Shown: piece after piece, positions 52,188 through 61,147 of the stretch
Position numbering within the stretch: the stretch's first letter is position 1
Layout of the letters: each line of letters opens with the position of its first letter
Source: Sinomicrobium weinanense
GTDB taxonomy: Bacteria; Bacteroidota; Bacteroidia; Flavobacteriales; Flavobacteriaceae
Length of the DNA stretch: 64,000 nt
Direction: 5' to 3'
Assembly (NCBI RefSeq): GCF_018863395.1
Contig: NZ_JAHKRR010000004.1
Location: 558,001-622,000, forward strand
Program-made: the position numbers and the translations under genes
The notes under the pieces: generated by a model
The model's database searches: none
Told to the model about the DNA's origin: nothing
The model's input: the letters and a program-made list of their open reading frames with translations, nothing else

Positions 52188-53471
52188 CTACCGGTTAAAA
52201 GGAAATTCGTTGATCCAGTGAAATCCCCGGTTGATAAGCAGGAAATCTTCCGGCAGTGTTCTTTTAAATTCGATTTGTAATGTGTCTTTTTTGTGGATTC
52301 CGTTGGCATAGAACATGCTATCTTTTACGGAATAACTCAAATCATATGTAAGCGTGGAATCCTTGTAAGAGGTGAGGGTTAGCTTATGCTTTAAGGTATC
52401 GGTCTCCTTCTTTAGTCCCATGACCTTGTCGTCCATTTTCACTATTCCCGCATTGTGCTTGTCGATGACCAGTTTTTTCCAACGAATGGTGTCGGTCATC
52501 AATGGAGGGATAGTGTCTCCGTTGATAATAAAGTTCTGCACATTGTATATGCCATAGAGTGGGGGAAGAGGGGCCTTTCTGCCCCATTTGGTATATGCGG
52601 AATAAGCTCTGCTGGAGGATAGGCTTACAACGTATATGATAAATATTCCTTTGAAAATATATCCCGCGATATTGAGTTTTTTTCGGAGTGTATAAGGAAT
52701 TATTTTTTGCGGGTGTGCGGTTTTGTTCAGGATAAAAAAGTTGACCAGGCTTTTTAGGTGCGGGGTGAGGATTACAACCGAAGAAAACATAATGTGAAAA
52801 GAGTATATCTTTACCGGAATATCATAGCTCATATTCATCATGAATACGTTGAGCATAACCCCGAAGCTAATAATTGCTCCCAGTTTTACAGTGGGCCGGA
52901 AAAGCAACAGTATACCCGCTATAACTTCGGCGACACCGGAAAATATGGTATAAGTACCGGAATATCCCATGAAATTCCACATTAACCCCATAGGGGAGGA
53001 ATCGCCATAAGGCCTTATCAGGTCGAACAGACTGAGGTTGGAGAACTGGGAGGGCATCACTTTGTACAGGCCGTAAGACAGCAGAGTAAAAGCCGTAGAA
53101 TAACGAAGAAACAGGATCAGGTACCGGAACAGTATGCGGTAATCGGCACGTTTCCTGTCGAACACCGACCAGATCAAGGTGGCCAGGACAGACAAAATCA
53201 GACGATTAAAAACCATTATATAGCTGAGGGTCGTATCGCCGCTACCCCTTCCGGACAAAGGCAGTTCTTCGGTAATATGAAATACATGCTCTGCTGTCCA
53301 GAGCGATAACCATTGCCAGAACTGACTGACCCATTGCGACAGGTGTTTTACAAATGGAATGTAATGGAGAGGGAAGGGAAAAAGAAAAAACAGGGAATAG
53401 CAAAGGACAAAACGGAACAGAATCTTTTCTGCCGGATGCCATTCAATGACATTTAGTTGATTAGTTGTCAT
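52188..53471 (-). CDS. DoxX-like membrane protein with a C-terminal extracytoplasmic domain
   Basis: A 427-residue membrane protein. About eight transmembrane helices fill residues 15-280 and include a DoxX-like part (SGTYTIFSGVAEVIAGILLLFRPTVKLGAIIS). The last about 140 residues are a soluble beta-rich domain (FIINGDTIPPLMTDTIRWKKLVIDKHNAGIVKMDD, then short strands). The start at 53471 (MTTNQLNVIEW) is preferred over an in-frame TTG at 53495. The family is widespread in Flavobacteriaceae without a known role. It converges on the cupin gene with two bases between stops, and is followed upstream by 176 bp containing the groEL terminator. Confidence 0.75.
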   Translation of the reverse strand: MTTNQLNVIEWHPAEKILFRFVLCYSLFFLFPFPLHYIPFVKHLSQWVSQFWQWLSLWTAEHVFHITEELPLSGRGSGDTTLSYIMVFNRLILSVLATLIWSVFDRKRADYRILFRYLILFLRYSTAFTLLSYGLYKVMPSQFSNLSLFDLIRPYGDSSPMGLMWNFMGYSGTYTIFSGVAEVIAGILLLFRPTVKLGAIISFGVMLNVFMMNMSYDIPVKIYSFHIMFSSVVILTPHLKSLVNFFILNKTAHPQKIIPYTLRKKLNIAGYIFKGIFIIYVVSLSSSRAYSAYTKWGRKAPLPPLYGIYNVQNFIINGDTIPPLMTDTIRWKKLVIDKHNAGIVKMDDKVMGLKKETDTLKHKLTLTSYKDSTLTYDLSYSVKDSMFYANGIHKKDTLQIEFKRTLPEDFLLINRGFHWINEFPFNR

Positions 53472-53565
53472 AAGTTTTTGATGATTGATGGACAACTAAA
53501 TAAATAAAATTATGTAAAAAAATTAAGACATTGATACAAGTTTAACATTTGGTGTTATGACATAA

Positions 53566-53600
53566 AAAAATCCGGAGCTCATCATAAACCCCGGATTTTT
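53566..53600 (-). terminator. Terminator after groEL
   Basis: AAAAATCCGG and CCGGATTTTT form a ten-base stem around a 15-base loop. On the minus strand the stem is followed by a T run, about 50 bases after the groEL stop, and it probably ends the groESL transcript. Confidence 0.8.
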
Positions 53601-53647
53601 CATTATTTTAAAAGTGTTCGTTCCTCTCGGGAACTCACTTAAATGTT

Positions 53648-55297
<1,650 letters not shown>

Positions 55298-55345
55298 TTA
55301 ATGTTCTTAAATTAAAAGTGAAGATTTAATGAAATGGGGCGGTGG

Positions 55346-55624
55346 CTATACAATTGCCAAGATGTCGCTTTCGCGCATCATCAGGTAGTCCGTACCTTCG
55401 AGTTTGAGCTCGGTACCTGAATATTTTCCGTAAAGTACAGTATCACCGACTTTTACAGTTAACGGTTCGTCCTTGGTGCCGGGACCAACTGCAACAACAA
55501 CACCTTTTTGTGGTTTTTCCTTGGCAGAATCGGGAATAATGATTCCGGAAGCGGTTGTTGTTTCTGCCGCGACAGGTTCTACCAGAACTCTATCCGCAAG
55601 CGGTTTAATGTCTACTTTAGCCAT
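55346..55624 (-). CDS. groES: 10-kDa co-chaperonin GroES
   Basis: A 92-residue GroES, standard length. Family signature [11 protein letters not shown] near the N-terminus, the mobile loop [23 protein letters not shown] (GIII instead of the GGIVL of enterobacteria) and the closing [18 protein letters not shown]. It caps the GroEL ring. It has its own promoter region, separated from secG by a terminator. Confidence 0.98.
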   Translation of the reverse strand: MAKVDIKPLADRVLVEPVAAETTTASGIIIPDSAKEKPQKGVVVAVGPGTKDEPLTVKVGDTVLYGKYSGTELKLEGTDYLMMRESDILAIV

Positions 55625-55677
55625 TTTATTTATTGTTTTTATAGGATTAGATTAATTTTTAAACTAAGCAGAATCAG

Positions 55678-55693
55678 GCAGAAATTGTGCCAA
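55678..55693 (-). promoter_or_regulatory. Sigma-54-type promoter of groESL
   Basis: On the minus strand this reads TTGGCACAATTTCTGC. It matches the sigma-54 consensus at the whole -24 part (TTGGCAC) and at the -12 part (CTGC for TTGC), with the GG and GC pairs exactly 12 bases apart start to start. Transcription would begin about 43 bases before the groES start. I found no TAnnTTTG box in this gap. Confidence 0.65.
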
Positions 55694-55742
55694 TATGTTC
55701 GTGTCGGTCAAACAGGGAGGGGAAACTGACATTTTTGTAAAT

Positions 55743-55776
55743 AAAAATGCCAACTTATGACAAGCTGGCATTTTTT
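55743..55776. terminator. Terminator between secG and groES
   Basis: AAAAATGCCA..CTT and AAG..TGGCATTTTTT form a stem that is followed by a T run on both strands. On the minus strand it ends the secG transcript 20 bases after the stop codon, isolating groESL from the upstream operon. Confidence 0.85.
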
Positions 55777-55795
55777 AATATATGTATTTAACAGT

Positions 55796-56161
55796 TTACT
55801 GCGCTGTTCCGGAACTGTCTGAAGGGGTTGTTGCAGGAGTTTCCGGTGTTTCTGTTTGCTGCGGGGCTCTGGTTTCCTCTGTTTTTTGGCCTTCCAGGAC
55901 CTTGGAATCTTCGGAAGCACCTTTACCGTTTTGCATGGATAGGTTGGACAGCAATATCAGGACAATAAGGATAGTAGCCAGGGTCCAGGTACTTTTGTCC
56001 AGGAAATCGCCTGTCTTTTTTACACCGCCTACTATCTGGCCGCCGCCGCCGCCAAAGGAAGAAGAAAGCCCGCCGCCCTTCGGGTTCTGTACCATGATGA
56101 CCAGAATCAGTAAAAGTGACACTATAATGATCAGCACTAAAAAGATCGAAAACGTACTCAT
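55796..56161 (-). CDS. secG: Preprotein translocase subunit SecG
   Basis: A 121-residue membrane subunit of the Sec translocon. Two transmembrane helices (about 3-23 and 52-72) flank the conserved cytoplasmic loop VMVQNPKGGGLSSSFGGGGGQIVGGVKKTGDFLDKSTW. The C-terminal 45 residues are a Glu/Thr/Pro-rich tail, as in other Bacteroidota SecG proteins. It belongs to the minus-strand block with the TPR and lptE genes and is ended by the terminator at 55743. Confidence 0.95.
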   Translation of the reverse strand: MSTFSIFLVLIIIVSLLLILVIMVQNPKGGGLSSSFGGGGGQIVGGVKKTGDFLDKSTWTLATILIVLILLSNLSMQNGKGASEDSKVLEGQKTEETRAPQQTETPETPATTPSDSSGTAQ

Positions 56162-56262
56162 AATTATCTTATAATTTAATGTGTATTTTGCTTGTCAGAT
56201 CCGGGAAATCCTTTTGCGGTTTTATTCCCTGTTTCTTCCCTTGTCAATAATCAGGCCATCTG

Positions 56263-57207
56263 TCAGCCGTTTTGCTGTAATTTTTTTATGGCTTTGATTT
56301 GGTCTGCAAAGAAACCACTTTTTTCCGGATATTTCAAACTTAATATTTTATAGGCTTGTATGGCATTCTTGTACCGTTTTTGTTCCAGGTATACCTTGGC
56401 CAGGGTTTCTGTCATGAGCCCCTCTTTTTCTACCTGGGCATTTTTGGACAGGTCTATTGCAGGGGCTTCCTTGTTGCGGTCTGCCCGGGGGACTATTTTC
56501 GGATTGGCCTTGATAAATTTGTCGATGAGTTTGAATTTCCTGCTTTGATCGGAGGTGCTTTTTTCTTGTGATACACCCCCTTGTCCCCCCTCAAGGGGGG
56601 TATTCTCCTGTTGGAGGGAAATAGTCTCCCCCCTTGAGGGGGGACTAAGGGGGGTGTCCTCCTTTTTGTCCCTTTCTATCGGCTGAGAGGAAGAGAGCTT
56701 CAGCCATTCGGCGAACGAGTGTTTTTCCCCGGGGCCAAAGTCCAGGGGCTCCCCGATCTTTAATTGTTGTTCTTCCTCGCTTTGTGGCTCTCTTTCCACA
56801 GGCATAAAGGTAGAAGGGTCGAGGATGGTCTCGGCTTCCTGTTCGCTGCCTATATAGGTCTGTTCTACCAGTTTTTCGTCCTCGATGCTGATCTCCTGAG
56901 CGTTGACTTCAATATCCTCTACATGTACACGGTGTCCGGCAATAACAGATGCTGTACGGTTTTGTGAAAATTCGGCAGCAGTGATGAGGTCGAACAGGAT
57001 GGTCCTGTCGGTGGTATGGGCTGCCGTTTTTTTCAGGGCGCCATTGTATTTGAAGCTGTTGAGGTTTTTCAGCCCCTTGAGATACAGGGCCCTGGCCGAT
57101 TGAAAATAGGGGTATTCTTCAATAAGCTGTTCCAGGGACGAAGTTTCTCCCAGGCGAATGTTCTCAGGGTGTTGTAAAAGATATGTATAGTTTGAAATTT
57201 TCATCAT
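56263..57207 (-). CDS. TPR-like protein carrying an in-frame A-type repeat
   Basis: A 314-residue protein conserved between lptE and secG in Flavobacteriia. It has an N-terminal helical part (NYTYLLQHPENIRLGETSSLEQLIEEYPYFQSARALYLKGL) and a C-terminal TPR-like motif (ETLAKVYLEQKRYKNAIQAYKILSLKYPEKS). The function is unknown; an envelope-related role is suggested only by its neighbours. Residues about 184-212 (TPLSPPSRGE..., TPLEGGQGGV) are encoded by a complete A-type repeat in the variable linker. The signal peptide is absent. Start at 57207 or the adjacent ATG 57204. Confidence 0.8.
   Translation of the reverse strand: MMKISNYTYLLQHPENIRLGETSSLEQLIEEYPYFQSARALYLKGLKNLNSFKYNGALKKTAAHTTDRTILFDLITAAEFSQNRTASVIAGHRVHVEDIEVNAQEISIEDEKLVEQTYIGSEQEAETILDPSTFMPVEREPQSEEEQQLKIGEPLDFGPGEKHSFAEWLKLSSSQPIERDKKEDTPLSPPSRGETISLQQENTPLEGGQGGVSQEKSTSDQSRKFKLIDKFIKANPKIVPRADRNKEAPAIDLSKNAQVEKEGLMTETLAKVYLEQKRYKNAIQAYKILSLKYPEKSGFFADQIKAIKKLQQNG
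56573..56657. repeat. A-type palindromic repeat inside the TPR gene
   Basis: ACACCCCCTTGTCCCCCC...CAAGGGGGG and CCCCCCTTGAGGGGGG...GGGGGGTGT flank a short centre of about 27 bases. Both palindromes and both outer ends are kept, but the usual AAGAACG centre is missing. It is translated in frame on the minus strand. Confidence 0.9.
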
Positions 57208-57216
57208 AAATCATCA

Positions 57217-57732
57217 TTACCAGTTGGCCAGGGAGGCATTGAATATATCCTGGGTGATCCGTTCAAATATTTCCTGATGCGCCCCGCCTTTTACACTGTT
57301 GAGCTGTGCATTGGCCTCGAAATCGTAATAAAATGAAAATGTCCTTTCAAAATCGTCTTCTTCCTTGGTGTTGTTGATAAACCGTACCCTTACCCCGATA
57401 GTAAGCCTGTTCTGGGCTGCGTTCTGGTCTGCGGTAGCGGTCATAGGCGCAACCCGGTATTCTGTGATCTCTCCTTCGTACACCAGGTCGCCGTTGGACG
57501 GCACCAGGTCCAGGCTGGTCTGATTCATGATGAGGTCTTGCAGGGCAAGGGTAAAATCCCTGTCCAGGCCGGGTTCTATAAGGGGGGCTTCATTGCGGAA
57601 AGTGTTGACCTGAAAGGTCTGTGCACTTCCTACTTCACCTCCTGTAAAATTGTATACGCCACAGCTTTGTGTAGTGATCAGGGCTACAAAAGTGAACAGG
57701 TAGCCGATTTTTTTATTCTTGAGTATTTTCAT
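57217..57732 (-). CDS. lptE: LptE-family lipopolysaccharide assembly lipoprotein
   Basis: A 171-residue lipoprotein (ALITTQSC, Cys at 24) with the Bacteroidota LptE form: CGVYNFTGGEVGSAQTFQVNTFRNEA, then ALQDLIMNQTSLDLVPSNGDLVYEGEITEYRVAP. In the outer membrane it plugs LptD and helps insert lipopolysaccharide. It sits ten bases upstream of the TPR gene on the same strand. It is separated from the sigma-54 activator gene by an A-type repeat. Confidence 0.93.
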   Translation of the reverse strand: MKILKNKKIGYLFTFVALITTQSCGVYNFTGGEVGSAQTFQVNTFRNEAPLIEPGLDRDFTLALQDLIMNQTSLDLVPSNGDLVYEGEITEYRVAPMTATADQNAAQNRLTIGVRVRFINNTKEEDDFERTFSFYYDFEANAQLNSVKGGAHQEIFERITQDIFNASLANW

Positions 57733-57767
57733 TAAAAGTATTTTTTTTTGCCTGCATTGCTATCTTT

Positions 57768-57914
57768 GGGGGAAGTCCCCTCTGCCTTCGGCATCTCCCC
57801 AAGGGGGAGAAATTTATTCTTTTTTTAACTGTTTATCTGTACCCTTGCTGAAAAAAGATGACCTTCTCTTATCCGTCCGGATATTTCCCCTTTGGGGGGA
57901 TCAAGGGGGGACTT
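57768..57914. repeat. A-type palindromic repeat, diverged copy
   Basis: GGGGGAAGTCCCC with CTCCCCAAGGGGGAG on one side and TTCCCCTTTGGGGGG plus CAAGGGGGG on the other, around an AAAAAAGATGA segment as in other copies. It fills the 196-bp gap between the sigma-54 activator and lptE genes. Confidence 0.75.
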
Positions 57915-57928
57915 TGTCTCATCTAATC

Positions 57929-59242
57929 CTACAGATCGTATTGTTTGATCTTCCTGTACAGGGTTCTTTCGGAAATGCCGAGTTCGGCGGCGGCGGCTTT
58001 TCGTTTTCCGTGGTTTCGTTCCAGGGCCTTTTTAATGAGCTCCAGTTCCTTGTCCTGGAGTGAAAGGGTCTCTTCTTCTTCGATCTCCTCGGCGAAGTGA
58101 TATTTGTCCTCGCCCTGCGCTCCGGGCTGGGGTTGCTGTGGTACGGGAAGTACTTCCAGGGCGTCGCTTTCTTCGTAGTCTTCGATGTCTTCGTAACGGT
58201 CTGTTCCCGGGCCGGAAGTTTTGGAAGAGGGTTCGAAATCGGCTTTGCTCTCCGATTTTCCGTATATCTTTTGAATGAGATTCTCGTTCTCTTCCCGGAC
58301 TTTCTGGCTGCTGCCGGACTGCATGAGTTCCAGCGTAAGTTTTTTGAGGTCGTTGAGATCGCTCTTCATATCGAACAGTACCTTGTACAGGATCTCCCGT
58401 TCACTGCTGAAATCGCCCTGGTTTTTCTTGTTCTGGATCACGGCAGGAAGGTTCTTTCCGGCCCCGGGCAGATAGCCCGTCAGGGTTTCGGCAGAGATGT
58501 TCCTGTCCTGTTCCAGTACAGAGATCTGTTCAGCTACATTGCGAAGCTGGCGTACGTTCCCTGCCCATCGGTATTTGATGAGCATTTGAACGGCATTGTC
58601 TTCGAGGCGTATGGCCGGCATTTTGTATTTCTGGGCAAAATCGGCTGCGAATTTCCGGAACAGCAGGTGAATATCCTCTTTCCTGTCCCTGAGCGGGGGC
58701 AGGTATATTTCCACGGTACTGAGCCGGTAGTACAGGTCTTCCCGGAATTTTTCCTTTTCGATGGCCTCGAACATGTTTACATTGGTAGCCGCTACGATGC
58801 GCACATCGGTCTTCTGTACTTTGGAAGACCCTACTTTTATGAACTCGCCGTTTTCCAGGACGCGGAGCAGGCGCACCTGGGTGGTGAGGGGAAGTTCCCC
58901 CACTTCGTCCAGGAAAATGGTGCCGCCGTTTGCTTCTTCGAAATATCCGTTCCTGGTCTGGGTAGCCCCGGTGAACGAACCTTTTTCATGTCCGAAAAGC
59001 TCACTGTCTATGGTACCTTCGGGAATGGCCCCGCAGTTTACCGCAATGAACTTGCCGTGTTTCCGGTGCGACAGCGAATGGATGATCTTGGGGACGCTCT
59101 CTTTTCCCACTCCACTTTCTCCCGTGACCAGCACGGAAATATCGGTGGGAGCTACCTGTATGGCCTTTTCGAGGGCCCGGTTGAGCTTCACGTCATTGCC
59201 TATGATACCGAATCGCTGTTTTATGGCTTGTACGTTTTCCAT
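57929..59242 (-). CDS. Sigma-54-dependent Fis-type transcriptional activator
   Basis: A 437-residue AAA+ activator that remodels the sigma-54 closed complex. Walker A is GESGVGKE (residues 41-48), the sigma-54 contact loop is GSFTGA (88-93; canonical GAFTGA, with Ala to Ser), Walker B follows in GTIFLDEVGELP, and the C-terminal Fis-type helix-turn-helix is HGKRKAAAAELGISERTLYRKIKQYDL. There is no receiver or sensory domain before the AAA+ domain, so control must come through a partner or expression level. A 130-residue acidic linker precedes the DNA-binding end. Start at 59242; the upstream in-frame ATG lies in a repeat. Confidence 0.93.
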   Translation of the reverse strand: MENVQAIKQRFGIIGNDVKLNRALEKAIQVAPTDISVLVTGESGVGKESVPKIIHSLSHRKHGKFIAVNCGAIPEGTIDSELFGHEKGSFTGATQTRNGYFEEANGGTIFLDEVGELPLTTQVRLLRVLENGEFIKVGSSKVQKTDVRIVAATNVNMFEAIEKEKFREDLYYRLSTVEIYLPPLRDRKEDIHLLFRKFAADFAQKYKMPAIRLEDNAVQMLIKYRWAGNVRQLRNVAEQISVLEQDRNISAETLTGYLPGAGKNLPAVIQNKKNQGDFSSEREILYKVLFDMKSDLNDLKKLTLELMQSGSSQKVREENENLIQKIYGKSESKADFEPSSKTSGPGTDRYEDIEDYEESDALEVLPVPQQPQPGAQGEDKYHFAEEIEEEETLSLQDKELELIKKALERNHGKRKAAAAELGISERTLYRKIKQYDL

Positions 59243-59359
59243 AGTCCCCCTAACCCCCATAGGGGGGATTTGTAATGTTAATATAAATGGTCATCTGGTG
59301 TATTGTCATTTCTGTGTAATTGAGATTTAGTCTGTTCCCCCTTTGGGGGTTAGGGGGAC
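59243..59359. repeat. A-type repeat spanning the miaB end
   Basis: TCCCCCTAACCCCCATAGGGGGGA on the left and TCCCCCTTTGGGGGTTAGGGGG on the right flank an 80-base centre unlike the usual one. The right part supplies the last codons and the stop of miaB; the left part directly precedes the sigma-54 activator start. The element may stop or weaken read-through between the two genes. Confidence 0.75.
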
Positions 59360-60808
59360 GGCTTCCCCTATGAGTGTGGCAGGAGTACAGTCTGTGATCT
59401 TTACGTTCACAAAATCCCCTACCTGGTAGTGTTCTTTTGGAAATACTACCACCGTATTCTGGGTATTACGGCCCATCCAGTGGGCATCACTTTTTTTAGA
59501 GGGGCCTTCTACAAGCACTTCCTCTGTTTTGCCCAGGTGTTGCTGTGTTCTGTACAGCCCGTGTTTTTGCTGAAGGTTGATGATCTCCGTAAGTCTTCGT
59601 TTTTTTACTTCTTCCGGCACGTCGTCCTCCATTTTCCGGGCTGCCAGGGTACCGGGCCTTTCGGAATAGGCAAACATAAAACCGAAGTCATACTTTACGT
59701 ATTCCATGAGTGAAAGGGTGTCCTGATGGTCTTCTTCGGTTTCGGTAGGGAAGCCCGCGATCATGTCGTGCGAAATGGCACAGTCGGGGATGATCTTCCG
59801 GATGTTGTCAATGAGTTCAAAATATTCCTCGCGGGTGTGCAGGCGGTTCATGGCCTTCAGTATCCTGTTACTTCCGCTCTGTACGGGCAGGTGGATGTAT
59901 TTGCAGATATTCGGGTATTTGGCCATGGTTTCGATGGCATCGAGAGTCATGTCCTGAGGGTTGGAGGTGGAGAAGCGTATCCGCATTTTGGGTTGAGCTT
60001 CGGCAACCATACCCAGCAGCCCGGCAAAATTCACGGCCGTGGCTTTTTGCATTTCGGAGGCATTCTCAAAATCCTTTTTAAGTCCGCCGCCATACCAGAG
60101 GTAGCTGTCTACGTTCTGCCCGAGGAGGGTGATCTCTTTATACCCTTTTTCCCAAAGTTCGTTGACTTCGCTGACGATGGATTGCGGATCACGGCTTCGT
60201 TCCCTTCCCCTGGTAAAGGGGACCACGCAGAAAGTGCACATATTGTCGCATCCGCGGGTAATGGAAACAAAAGCGGTGACCCCGTTACTGTTAAGGCGGA
60301 CGGGAGCCACATCACCATAAGTTTCTTCCTTGGAAAGGATAACGTTTACGGCATTTCGCCCTTCGTCTATTTCCTGAACGAGGTTGGGCAGGTCTTTATA
60401 GGCGTCAGGGCCAACCACCATATCCACGATCTTTTCCTCTTCCAGGAACTTGTTTTTGAGTCGCTCGGCCATACAGCCCAGGACGCCGACCTTCATTTGA
60501 GGGTTTATCTTTTTTACCGCGTTGAATTTTTCCAGCCTTTTACGCACGGTCTGTTCGGCCTTTTCACGGATGGAGCAGGTGTTTACCAGTACGAGGTCGG
60601 CCTCTTCCAGTTGTTGGGTGGTGTTAAAACCTTCACCTGCCAGGATGGAGGCCACGATCTCGCTGTCAGAAAAATTCATTTGGCACCCATAGCTCTCAAT
60701 GTAGAGTTTTCTGCCGTCCTTTCCGTTCCGTATGTCCTGTGCCGGACCTTTTTGCGGGTCCAGGATCAGGCTCTCTCCCTGTTTCTTTTCGTCAATTATT
60801 TTTTCCAT
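59327..60808 (-). CDS. miaB: tRNA-2-methylthio-N6-dimethylallyladenosine synthase MiaB
   Basis: A 493-residue radical SAM methylthiotransferase acting on A37 of tRNAs. Domains: N-terminal UPF0004 with three cluster Cys ([25 protein letters not shown]), radical SAM domain with CDNMCTFC in the usual CxxxCxxC arrangement, and a C-terminal TRAM domain ending [16 protein letters not shown]. The last residues PLTPKGGTD are encoded within an A-type repeat and are probably a replaced C-terminus. Leader about 105 nt. Confidence 0.96.
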   Translation of the reverse strand: MEKIIDEKKQGESLILDPQKGPAQDIRNGKDGRKLYIESYGCQMNFSDSEIVASILAGEGFNTTQQLEEADLVLVNTCSIREKAEQTVRKRLEKFNAVKKINPQMKVGVLGCMAERLKNKFLEEEKIVDMVVGPDAYKDLPNLVQEIDEGRNAVNVILSKEETYGDVAPVRLNSNGVTAFVSITRGCDNMCTFCVVPFTRGRERSRDPQSIVSEVNELWEKGYKEITLLGQNVDSYLWYGGGLKKDFENASEMQKATAVNFAGLLGMVAEAQPKMRIRFSTSNPQDMTLDAIETMAKYPNICKYIHLPVQSGSNRILKAMNRLHTREEYFELIDNIRKIIPDCAISHDMIAGFPTETEEDHQDTLSLMEYVKYDFGFMFAYSERPGTLAARKMEDDVPEEVKKRRLTEIINLQQKHGLYRTQQHLGKTEEVLVEGPSKKSDAHWMGRNTQNTVVVFPKEHYQVGDFVNVKITDCTPATLIGEAVPLTPKGGTD

Positions 60809-60921
60809 ATGGACTCGGCCCGTGACGGGCGGTTTTGGTCTCCGGAAAGGCTGTGTGTGCCTGAAAGCCCGGAAAAACCGTATTGAATTATTAAATATCG
60901 ATTCGCAATAAATTTATGGTG

Positions 60922-60955
60922 CAAAGATAGGATTATTTATAAACTTAGTGACAAA
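60922..60955 (-). promoter_or_regulatory. Promoter of miaB
   Basis: On the minus strand TTTG (60952-60955) and TATCTTTG (60922-60929) are separated by 22 bp, a full Bacteroidota promoter match. The 339-bp gap 60809-61147 contains this promoter, the miaB leader (with a GCCCGTGACGGGC palindrome at 60818-60830), repeat W8 and the topA promoter. Confidence 0.65.
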
Positions 60956-60968
60956 TTGACAGGGAAAT

Positions 60969-61073
60969 CCGGGTATACGGGTGTGTCGGTATTCGAGTAT
61001 ACGGGCTGCCCATTTTCTGATCATACCCGAACACCAGCATACCCGTATATCTGAGCACCCGAGCACCCGTATT
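60969..61073. repeat. Word-type inverted repeat W8
   Basis: The left arm iterates GGGTATACGGGTGTG-like words and the right arm (61022-61073) their complement (CATACCCGAACACC, CATACCCGTATATC, GAGCACCCGAGCACCC). It lies between the divergent miaB and topA promoters, so it is not positioned as a terminator. Confidence 0.8.
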
Positions 61074-61120
61074 TTTCTGTCAAAAAAACATCGGGTAACG
61101 CCCATAAATATTTTTTAATA

Positions 61121-61128
61121 TACTTTTG
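61121..61128 (+). promoter_or_regulatory. -7 box of topA
   Basis: TACTTTTG is a perfect TAnnTTTG match, 19 bases before the topA ATG. No convincing -33 TTTG is present. Confidence 0.55.
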
Positions 61129-61147
61129 TATTCTTAAAAACGGGTTT

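Noticed and set aside
55625-55742. CIRCE/HrcA site for groESL
   Set aside because: No TTAGCACTC-N9-GAGTGCTAA sequence is present in the gap.
60818-60830. B-type repeat in the miaB leader
   Set aside because: GCCCGTGACGGGC is palindromic, but it lacks the GTAGAGAC arms of the family, so I note it only as a small palindrome.
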